DNA from: CAVPDA01 sp963702495
Lineage (GTDB): Bacteria; Pseudomonadota; Gammaproteobacteria; Burkholderiales; Rhodocyclaceae
Assembly: GCA_963702495.1 (NCBI GenBank)
Contig: CAVPDA010000019.1
Coordinates: forward strand, 124,001 to 188,000
Length of the DNA: 64,000 bases
Direction of reading: 5' to 3'
Of the stretch, positions 54,250 to 64,000 are shown one piece after another. The notes under the pieces are model-generated. The model did no database searches. It was not told the DNA's origin and saw only the letters and a program-made list of their open reading frames with translations. Position 1 is the first letter of the stretch, and every line of letters starts with the position of its first letter. The position numbers were made by a program, and so were the translations under genes.

Positions 54250-55679
54250 TCAGAAGTGCAGCGGGCGCTTGTCCACGGCCAGCGCCGCCTCGTGCATCAC
54301 CTCGGACAGGGTCGGATGGGCATGGCAGGTGCGGGCGATGTCCTCCGCCGAGGCGCCGAACTCCATCGCCACCACCGCCTCGGCGATCAGCTCGGAAGCG
54401 TTGTTGCCGATGACATGGACGCCGAGGATGCGGTCGGTCTTGGCGTCCGCCAGCATGCGCACGAAGCCGGTGGTGTCGCCCTGCCCCAGCGCCCGGCCGT
54501 TCGCCGCGAACGGTATCTGGCCGGCGCGGTAATCCGCGCCCTCGCTCTTCAACTGCTGCTCGGTCTTGCCGACCCAGGCGATCTCCGGATCGGTGTAGAT
54601 CACCCACGGGAATGGCGTCGTAGTTCATGTGGCCGGCCTGGCCGGCGATGCGCTCGGCCACCATGATGCCCTCTTCCATGCCCTTGTGGGCCAGCATCGG
54701 CCCGCGCACCACGTCGCCCACCGCGATACACGCTTTCCAGGTTGGTGCGGCAGTGGCCGTCCACTTCGATGAAGCCGCGCTCGTCGATCTTCAGGCCCAC
54801 CGCCCCCGCGTTCAGCCCGTCGGTATTGGGCACGCGGCCCACCGACACGATCAGCCGGTCGCACTCGAGCACGAGATTGTCGTCGCCGAGTTCGTACTCG
54901 ACGCGCACGCCCTTCGCGTCCTGCGTCACGCCGGTGATCTTGACGTCGAGGCGGATGTCGAGGCCCTGGCGCTGGGTGAATACCTTCCACGCCTCCTTGG
55001 CCACGGCATGGTCCGCCGCCGCCAGGAACTCCGGCAGCGCCTCCAGGATGGTGACCTCGGCGCCGAGGCGCTTCCACACGCTGCCGAGTTCGAGGCCGAT
55101 GACGCCGGCGCCGATCACGCCCAGCCGCTTCGGCACGGCGCCGAAGGAGAGCGCGCCGGAGTTGTCGCAGATCACCTCGTTGTCCACCGGGATACCCGGC
55201 AGATGGCGGGCGCGCGAACCGGTGGCGACGATCACGTTCTTCGCTTCCACCACTTCGCCGTCGACATCGATCTGCCACTCGCCATCGTCGTTGACGGCGA
55301 CGAAGCGGCCGTGCCCCGGCAGCAGCGTCACCTTGTTCTTCTTGAACAGGCCCTTGATGCCCTGGGTGAGCTGGGTGACGATGTTTTCCTTGCGCCGCAT
55401 CATGGTCTTGACGTCCATGTGCAGCTCCTCAAGGCCGATGCCGTGCATGACGAAGGCGTGGCCCGCCTGGTGATAGAGCTCGGACGACTGCAGCAGGGCC
55501 TTGGACGGAATGCAGCCGACGTTGAGGCAGGTGCCGCCGAGGCGCACCTCGCCCTTGGGGTCGGCATAGGAACTCTCTTCGATGCACGCCACGGTCAGGC
55601 CGAGCTGCCCGCAGCGGATGGCGGCCACATAGCCGCCCGGACCGGCGCCGATGACTACCACGTCGAATTTCTTGGACAC
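54250..55679 (-). CDS. lpdA: Dihydrolipoamide dehydrogenase, E3 (two frameshifts in this sequence)
   Basis: Starts at a GTG (55679; reads SKKFDVVVIGAGPGGYVAAI) with GAGG upstream; TTG at 55697 is an alternative. The disulfide centre is GGTCLNVGCIPSKALL and the NAD site GVIGAGVIGLELGSVWKRLG. An extra base near 54725 breaks SVY/AVGDVVRGPMLAHKG, and another near 54608 breaks AIP/WVIYTDPEIAWVGK. The end, carrying the active-site His in CHAHPTLSE, is in the third frame. Removing both bases gives a normal enzyme of about 475 residues. E3 of 2-oxoglutarate dehydrogenase. Confidence 0.92.
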
Positions 55680-55693
55680 GTCGGATGACCTCG

Positions 55694-56947
55694 TCAAATA
55701 TCCAGCAGCAGCCGCGCCGGGTCCTCCAGCGCCTCCTTCATCGTCACCAGGCCGAGCACCGCCTCGCGTCCGTCGATGATGCGATGGTCATAGGACATGG
55801 CAAGGTAGTTGATCGGGCGGATGACGATCTGGCCGTTCTCCACCACCGGCCGGTCCTTGGTGGCGTGAATGCCCAGGATCGCCGACTGCGGCGGATTGAT
55901 GATGGGCGTGGACAACATCGAGCCGAACACGCCGCCGTTGGAGATGGAGAAGGTGCCGCCGGTGAGTTCCTCGATGGTGAGCTTGCCGTCCTTGGCCTTG
56001 GCGCCGAACTCGGCGATCTTCTTCTCGATGTCGGCCAGCGAAAGCTGGTCGGCGTCGCGCAGGATCGGCACCACCAGGCCGCGCGGGCTGCCCACCGCGA
56101 TGCCGATGTCGAAGTAGCCGTGGTACACGATGTCGTTGCCGTCCACCGAGGCGTTGAGCACCGGGTACTTGCGCAGCGCCTGCAGAGCGGCCTTGACAAA
56201 GAACGACATGAAGCCGAGGCGCACCCCGTACTCCTTCTCGAACTTGTCCTGGTAGCGCTTGCGCAGGTCCATCACGGGCGCCATGTTGACCTCGTTGAAG
56301 GTGGTCAGGATGGCGGCGGTGGACTGAGACTGCACCAGGCGCTCGGCGACGCGGGCGCGCAGACGCGACATCGGCACGCGCTGCTCCGGCCGCTCGGCGA
56401 CGATCGTTTCCACATCCACCGGCGCGGGCGGCTGCGGCAGCGCCGGCTTGGCGGCCGTCATCGGCGCGGGCGCGGGCGGCGCCGGCGGGCGGGCGGGAGT
56501 GGGCGCACTCGCGGCCTCCAGCACGTCGCCCTTGGTGACGCGGCCGCCGCGGCCGGTGCCGGTGATCTGCGCGGCCTCCAGCCCTTTCTCCTCCATCAGC
56601 TTGCGCGCCGCCGGCATGACCACGCCGGCAGCCCCACCGGCGGCCGGCGCGGCCGGCTTGGCGGCGGGCTGCGCTGCCGCGGCCTTGGGCGCCCCGGCCG
56701 TAGCTTTCGCCTCGGTGTCGATCTGGGCGATGAGGTCGCCCGAGGTCACCGCCGAGCCGTTGCCCTTGATGATCTTGACCAGCACGCCGGCATCCGGCGC
56801 CGGAGTCTCGAGCACGACCTTGTCGGTCTCGATGTCGATCAGATTCTCGTCGCGCGCGACCGCCTCGCCCTCCTTCTTGTGCCACGTTACCAGGCTGGCC
56901 TCGGCCACCGACTCCGACAGCTGCGGAACTTTCACCTCGATGAGCAT
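55694..56947 (-). CDS. odhB: 2-oxoglutarate dehydrogenase E2 (dihydrolipoyl succinyltransferase)
   Basis: 417 residues. The lipoyl domain (ENLIDIETDKVVLETPAPDA with the modified Lys), an Ala/Pro linker, the E3-binding domain (VMPAARKLMEEKGLEAAQIT) and the catalytic domain ending MSYDHRIIDGREAV with the active-site His-Asp. Transfers succinyl to CoA. It lies 43 bases after odhA. Confidence 0.95.
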   Translation of the reverse strand: MLIEVKVPQLSESVAEASLVTWHKKEGEAVARDENLIDIETDKVVLETPAPDAGVLVKIIKGNGSAVTSGDLIAQIDTEAKATAGAPKAAAAQPAAKPAAPAAGGAAGVVMPAARKLMEEKGLEAAQITGTGRGGRVTKGDVLEAASAPTPARPPAPPAPAPMTAAKPALPQPPAPVDVETIVAERPEQRVPMSRLRARVAERLVQSQSTAAILTTFNEVNMAPVMDLRKRYQDKFEKEYGVRLGFMSFFVKAALQALRKYPVLNASVDGNDIVYHGYFDIGIAVGSPRGLVVPILRDADQLSLADIEKKIAEFGAKAKDGKLTIEELTGGTFSISNGGVFGSMLSTPIINPPQSAILGIHATKDRPVVENGQIVIRPINYLAMSYDHRIIDGREAVLGLVTMKEALEDPARLLLDI

Positions 56948-56990
56948 GTATCTATCCCTATGACTCTCACGTTCTGGAGTTGTTGGCTGT

Positions 56991-59822
<2,832 letters not shown>

Positions 59823-59911
59823 CTCTGTCGGGTGGGGGTGCGGAGCGCTGGGTGAGAAACAGGGCGGGAAGGTCGGAGGCGCCGCCGGCGCCCCGTCCTT
59901 CCATCACCGCA

Positions 59912-61204
59912 TCAGCGCTGGCCGATGGAGAGCACATCGCGCCGCGGCGCGCCGGTGAACAACTGGCGCGGACGGCCGATCTTCTGTTCCGGATCGGAGA
60001 TCATCTCGTTCCACTGCGCGATCCAGCCCACGGTGCGCGCCAGGGCGAAGATGGCGGTGAACATCGACTTCGGAATCCCCAGCGCGCGCTGCACGATGCC
60101 GGAGTAGAAATCGACGTTGGGATAGAGCTTCTTCTCGACGAAAAACGTGTCCTCCAGCGCGATGCGCTCCAGCTCCATCGCCAGCTTGAAGAGGCGGTCG
60201 TTCTGCAGCCCCAGCTCGCTCAGCACTTCGTAGCAGGTCTCGCGCATCAGCTTGGCGCGCGGATCGTAGTTCTTGTATACGCGATGGCCGAAGCCCATGA
60301 GGCGGAACGTATCGTTCTTGTCCTTAGCGCGCTTGATGTACTCGCCGACGCGGGAGACGTCGCCGATCTCCTCCAGCATGTTGAGCACCGCTTCGTTGGC
60401 GCCGCCGTGGGCCGGGCCCCACAGGCAGGCGATGCCGGAGGCGATGCAGGCGAAGGGGTTGGCGCCGGAGGAGCCGGCGAGGCGCACCGTCGACGTCGAT
60501 GCGTTCTGCTCGTGATCGGCGTGCAGGATCAGGATGCGGTCGAGCGCCCGCACCAGCACCGGGTTCGGCTCGTACTTCTCGCACGGCACCGCGAACATCA
60601 TGTGCATGAAGTTCGCCGTGTAGTCGAGCTCGTTGCGCGGGTACATGAAGGGCTGGCCGATCGAGTACTTGTACGCCATCGCCACCAGCGTCGGCATCTT
60701 CGCGATCAGGCGGTTGGCCGAAATGTCGCGGTGCTCCTGATCGCTGAAGTCCATGGCGTCGTGATAGAAGGCGGAAAGCGCGCCGACCACGCCGACCATG
60801 ACCGCCATCGGATGCGCGTCGCGCCGGAAGCCGGTGAAGAAGCGCGACAACTGCTCGTGCGCCATGGTGTGGCGCTTGATGTTGCTGGTGAAGGTCTGCC
60901 TCTGCTCGGCGTTCGGCAGCTCGCCCTTGAGGATCAGGTAGCAGGTCTCTGGGAAGTCGCAGTGCTGCGCCAACTGCTCGATCGGATAGCCCCGGTACAG
61001 CAGCACGCCTTCGTCGCCGTCGATGTAGGTGATGGAGGACTTGCAGGCGGCGGTGGCCATGAAGCCGGGGTCGAAGGTGAACATCCCGGTCTTGGCGTAG
61101 AGCGTGCGGATATCGATCACCTCCGGACCGACGCTGCCGACGAGGATGGGCAGTTCGATGGATTTGCCGTCGATCGTGAGTGTTGCCGTGCGTTGCGTCG
61201 TCAT
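59912..61204 (-). CDS. gltA: Citrate synthase (type II)
   Basis: 430 residues. Catalytic residues are visible in LILHADHEQNAST (His), LWGPAHGGANEAV (His) and YPNVDFYSGIV (Asp). The N-terminal TFDPGFMATAACKSSITYID region and the long form are typical of the hexameric, NADH-sensitive enzyme of Gram-negative bacteria. Confidence 0.97.
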   Translation of the reverse strand: MTTQRTATLTIDGKSIELPILVGSVGPEVIDIRTLYAKTGMFTFDPGFMATAACKSSITYIDGDEGVLLYRGYPIEQLAQHCDFPETCYLILKGELPNAEQRQTFTSNIKRHTMAHEQLSRFFTGFRRDAHPMAVMVGVVGALSAFYHDAMDFSDQEHRDISANRLIAKMPTLVAMAYKYSIGQPFMYPRNELDYTANFMHMMFAVPCEKYEPNPVLVRALDRILILHADHEQNASTSTVRLAGSSGANPFACIASGIACLWGPAHGGANEAVLNMLEEIGDVSRVGEYIKRAKDKNDTFRLMGFGHRVYKNYDPRAKLMRETCYEVLSELGLQNDRLFKLAMELERIALEDTFFVEKKLYPNVDFYSGIVQRALGIPKSMFTAIFALARTVGWIAQWNEMISDPEQKIGRPRQLFTGAPRRDVLSIGQR

Positions 61205-61261
61205 GTTCGCCCCTGTCGATTTCAGAGTGAAAAACCGTCCTGCCTTCGCCGCCGCGGCGTT

Positions 61262-61507
61262 CTAACCGGCACGCAGCAGGTCCACCAGTTCCTTGAATTG
61301 CATGTCGTCGCATTCCCTGCGGCCGCTCACCACTTCCCACAGGTCGGTATCTTCCCAGTCGAGCAGCCGGTCGAGCGCGGCCAGCTGCGCGTCGTCGAGC
61401 GCGTCGAAATGCTTCGACAGGAAACGCTCGAATACCAGATCGAGTTCCAGCAAGCCGCGACGCATCATGCGCCAGCGCAACTTCCCGCGGTGGGGCGCGA
61501 GCTCCAT
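61262..61507 (-). CDS. sdhE: Succinate dehydrogenase flavinylation factor SdhE
   Basis: 81 residues: MELAPHRGKLRWRMMRRGLL then ELDLVFERFLSKHFDALDDA. The RGLLELD motif defines SdhE, which promotes covalent FAD attachment to SdhA. Located between sdhB and gltA, the usual order. The ATG at 61507 is preferred over a longer frame antisense to sdhB. Confidence 0.95.
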   Translation of the reverse strand: MELAPHRGKLRWRMMRRGLLELDLVFERFLSKHFDALDDAQLAALDRLLDWEDTDLWEVVSGRRECDDMQFKELVDLLRAG

Positions 61508-61524
61508 TTCCGCCGGCAGCCGCG

Positions 61525-62238
61525 CTAGACCGCCCGCTTCACCATCATGTCCTTGATCTTGTTGATCGCGCGCGTCGGATTGAGGTGTTTGGGACAGACG
61601 TCGACGCAGTTCATGATCGAGTGGCAGCGGAACAGCCGGTACGGATCCTCCAGATCGTCGAGGCGTTCGCTGGTGGCCTGATCGCGCGTGTCGGCGATGA
61701 AGCGGTAGGCGTTGAGCAGTCCCGCCGGGCCGACGAACTTGTCCGGGTTCCACCAGAACGAGGGGCAGGAGGTGGAGCAGCAGGCGCACAGGATGCACTC
61801 GTAGAGGCCGTTCAGCTCTTCGCGCTCCTCCGGCGACTGCAGGCGCTCGCGCTCCGGCGGCGGATCGTTGTTCACCAGATACGGCCGGATCGAGTGGTAC
61901 TGCTTGAAGAACTGCGTCATGTCGACAACGAGGTCGCGGATCACCGGCAGGCCCGGCAGCGGGCGCAGCACCACCGGCTGCTTGATGTCGGCCAGGTCGG
62001 TGAGACAGGCCAGCCCGTTCGTGCCGTTGATGTTCATGGCGTCCGATCCGCACACACCTTCGCGGCAGGAGCGGCGGAAGGACAGCGAGTCGTCCACCGC
62101 CTTGAGCTTGACCATGGCATCGAGCAGCTTGCGGTCGTGGATGGCATCGATCTCCACCGACAAGTCCTGCATGTACGGCTTGTCGTCCTTGTCCGGGTCG
62201 TAGCGGTAGATCTTGAACTGGATGGTGCGGGTGGTCAT
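61525..62238 (-). CDS. sdhB: Succinate dehydrogenase iron-sulfur subunit
   Basis: 237 residues. The [2Fe-2S] site is SCREGVCGSDAMNINGTNGL with a later Cys; the [4Fe-4S] and [3Fe-4S] sites are YECILCACCSTSCPSFWW and CHSIMNCVDVCPKHLNPTRA. Passes electrons from SdhA to the membrane subunits. Confidence 0.97.
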   Translation of the reverse strand: MTTRTIQFKIYRYDPDKDDKPYMQDLSVEIDAIHDRKLLDAMVKLKAVDDSLSFRRSCREGVCGSDAMNINGTNGLACLTDLADIKQPVVLRPLPGLPVIRDLVVDMTQFFKQYHSIRPYLVNNDPPPERERLQSPEEREELNGLYECILCACCSTSCPSFWWNPDKFVGPAGLLNAYRFIADTRDQATSERLDDLEDPYRLFRCHSIMNCVDVCPKHLNPTRAINKIKDMMVKRAV

Positions 62239-62248
62239 GCGTTCGCCC

Positions 62249-64000
62249 TCAATAAGCGCGCTTCTTGAGCTCGATGGTGGAAACCGTGAGCGGAGTCAAT
62301 TTGACCGACTTGTAATCGAGCCGGTTTCCTTCCTTGTACCAGAGCGTGTGCTTGAGCCAGTTCTGGTCGTCGCGGCCGTCGGGATGCTCTGGCGTGTCGG
62401 GCGCGTCGCTGCGCACATGGGCGCCGCGGGACTCCCTGCGCCCCTCGGCCGAGACCATGCTGGCGACCGCCACCTCGATCAGGTTGTCCAGTTCCAGCGC
62501 TTCGAGGCGTGCGGTGTTGAACACCTTCGACTTGTCCTTGATGCCGGTGTGATAGACCTGCTTCTCGATGTCCAGGATCTTGCTCACACCCTCCTTCAGC
62601 TTGTCGGCGAAGCGAAACACGCCGCAGTGGTTCTGCATCGTGCGCTGCAAGGCGAGCCGCGTCTCGTGCACGCTGGCGCCGTCCTTCTGGCCGTCGAGCC
62701 GGGCCAGGCGCGCCAGGGTGCGCTCGATGGCGTCCTGCGGCAGGTCCTTGTGCGCCCTGGTCGATTTCTTCAGCTCTTCCACCGCAGTCTCGCCGGCGGA
62801 CTTGCCGAACACCAGCAGGTCGAGCAGCGAGTTGGTGCCGAGACGATTGGCGCCATGCACCGAGGCGCAGGCGCATTCGCCGGCGGCGTAGAAGCCGGGC
62901 ACCGGTATGCTCATGCTGCTGCCGCGCGGCACCACCACCTGGCCCAGGTAGTTGGTCGGGATGCCGCCCATCATGTAATGACAGGTGGGAACCACCGGAA
63001 TCGGCTCGCGGATCGGATCGACCGCGGCAAACTGGATCGCGATCTCGCGAATGCCGGGCAGGCGCTGCATGATGATCTTGGGATCGAGGTGGGTGATGTC
63101 GAGCAGCACGAAGTCCTTGTGCGGCCCGCAGCCCCGTCCCTCATTGATCTCGGTGGTCATGGCGCGCGACACCACGTCGCGCGAGGCGAGATCCTTGGCG
63201 TTCGGGGCGTAGCGCTCCATGAAGCGCTCGCCCTTGCCGTTCCTCAGGATGCCGCCCTCGCCGCGCACGCCTTCGGTGATCAGCACGCCGGCGCCGGCCA
63301 CCCCGGTCGGGTGGAACTGCCAGAACTCCATGTCCTCCAGCGGTATGCCGGCGCGGGCGGCCATGCCGAGGCCGTCGCCGGTGTTGATGAAGGCGTTGGT
63401 GGAGGAGTAGTAGATGCGGCCCGCACCGCCGGTGGCAAAAATCGTCGCCTTGGCCTGGAACACCACGACTTCGCCGGTCTCCATCTCCATCGCGATCACG
63501 CCCAGCACCTCGCCCTCGGCATCGCGGATCAGGTCCAGCGCCATCCATTCGACGAAGAACTGGGTGTTGGCCTTGACGTTGCGCTGATACATGGCGTGCA
63601 GCATGGCGTGGCCGGTGCGGTCGGCCGCGGCGCAGGAGCGGCGCACCGGCTTCTCGCCGAAGTTCGACATGTGGCCGCCGAACGGGCGCTGGTAGATCGT
63701 GCCGTCATCGAGGCGGTCGAAGGGCATGCCGTAGTGCTCGAGTTCGATCACAACCTCGTTGGCCTTGCGGCACATGAACTCGATCGCATCCTGGTCGCCG
63801 AGCCAGTCGGAGCCCTTGACGGTGTCATACATGTGCCAGTGCCAGTGATCCTCCTCCGAGTTGCCCAGGGCGGCGGCGACGCCGCCCTGGGCGGCCACGG
63901 TGTGCGAGCGAGTCGGGAACACCTTGGTCAGGACGGCGGTCTTGAGTCCGGCTTCGGAAAGCTGGATCGCCGCGCGCAGGCCGGCGCCGCCGGCGCCCAC
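62249..64000 (-). CDS. sdhA: Succinate dehydrogenase flavoprotein subunit (N-terminus beyond window)
   Basis: 583 residues visible. The sequence opens inside the FAD-binding motif (VGAGGAGLRAAIQLSEAGLK), so only a few N-terminal residues are missing. RSHTVAAQGGVAAALGN carries the His that bonds FAD, HPTGVAGAGVLITEGVRGEG is the active-site segment, and GANRLGTNSLLDLLVFG is typical. Ten bases lie between it and sdhB. Confidence 0.97.
   Translation of the reverse strand: MGAGGAGLRAAIQLSEAGLKTAVLTKVFPTRSHTVAAQGGVAAALGNSEEDHWHWHMYDTVKGSDWLGDQDAIEFMCRKANEVVIELEHYGMPFDRLDDGTIYQRPFGGHMSNFGEKPVRRSCAAADRTGHAMLHAMYQRNVKANTQFFVEWMALDLIRDAEGEVLGVIAMEMETGEVVVFQAKATIFATGGAGRIYYSSTNAFINTGDGLGMAARAGIPLEDMEFWQFHPTGVAGAGVLITEGVRGEGGILRNGKGERFMERYAPNAKDLASRDVVSRAMTTEINEGRGCGPHKDFVLLDITHLDPKIIMQRLPGIREIAIQFAAVDPIREPIPVVPTCHYMMGGIPTNYLGQVVVPRGSSMSIPVPGFYAAGECACASVHGANRLGTNSLLDLLVFGKSAGETAVEELKKSTRAHKDLPQDAIERTLARLARLDGQKDGASVHETRLALQRTMQNHCGVFRFADKLKEGVSKILDIEKQVYHTGIKDKSKVFNTARLEALELDNLIEVAVASMVSAEGRRESRGAHVRSDAPDTPEHPDGRDDQNWLKHTLWYKEGNRLDYKSVKLTPLTVSTIELKKRAY

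Overview
The window is a GC-rich chromosomal segment, most likely from a betaproteobacterium (Rhodocyclales- or Nitrosomonadales-like). The gene order sdhA-sdhB-sdhE-gltA-odhA-odhB-lpdA-zapE is typical of that class. GspA/GspB genes, a DUF504 protein and dense palindromic repeats of the form GTAGGGCGGGC..GCCCGCC are also present. The taxonomic call is inference from gene content.

Layout. (1) 1-9.4 kb, minus strand: a run read as Hsp70-like protein, DnaJ, Lon-like protease, nicotinamidase, nicotinate phosphoribosyltransferase, a kinase fusion (APH + P-loop kinase) and a DHH phosphoesterase cut by the window edge. It looks like a proteostasis and NAD-salvage cluster. The Hsp70 lacks the substrate-binding beta domain. 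(2) 9.6-13.9 kb, plus strand: ribosome hibernation factor, an unknown protein, two stand-alone PAS proteins, a small acidic protein and a metallo-beta-lactamase-fold hydrolase. (3) 14.0-32.2 kb, minus strand: one long, tightly overlapping set of 15 genes. It holds four glycosyltransferases (two GT4-like, two MurG/GT28-like), a heparinase-like lyase, three APH-fold kinase-like proteins, a histidine phosphatase, an ABC exporter, MacA-MacB-NodT and three small or uncharacterised genes. A near-consensus sigma-54 promoter with two palindromes lies in front. This looks like an undescribed glycoconjugate or polysaccharide production and export system. (4) 32.5-38 kb: a REP-rich array, gspB-gspA and a frameshifted nucleotidyltransferase-fold gene flanked by nested duplicated ends. 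(5) 38-46.9 kb, plus strand: two modules, each a very large secreted Calx-beta/multiheme c-type cytochrome, then a strong terminator hairpin, then a small secreted two-cysteine protein. The two small proteins are paralogues. This is the most striking system in the window and suggests extracellular or periplasmic electron transfer. (6) 47.1-53.2 kb: an accessory island between about 380-bp direct repeats. The left repeat carries a fragment of the 3' end of zapE; the intact gene lies at the right. Inside are a DUF4143 ATPase, a Phd/PIN toxin-antitoxin pair, an Xre/RES pair, a broken RelE-like toxin and a YjjJ/HipA-like kinase. (7) 53.1-64 kb, minus strand: the TCA-cycle operon, running off the right edge inside sdhA.

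Three genes carry single-base frameshifts in this sequence (macB, the nucleotidyltransferase-fold gene, and lpdA twice). lpdA is central to metabolism, so at least some of these are probably base-calling errors. No rRNA, tRNA, CRISPR array, transposase or integrase was recognised.
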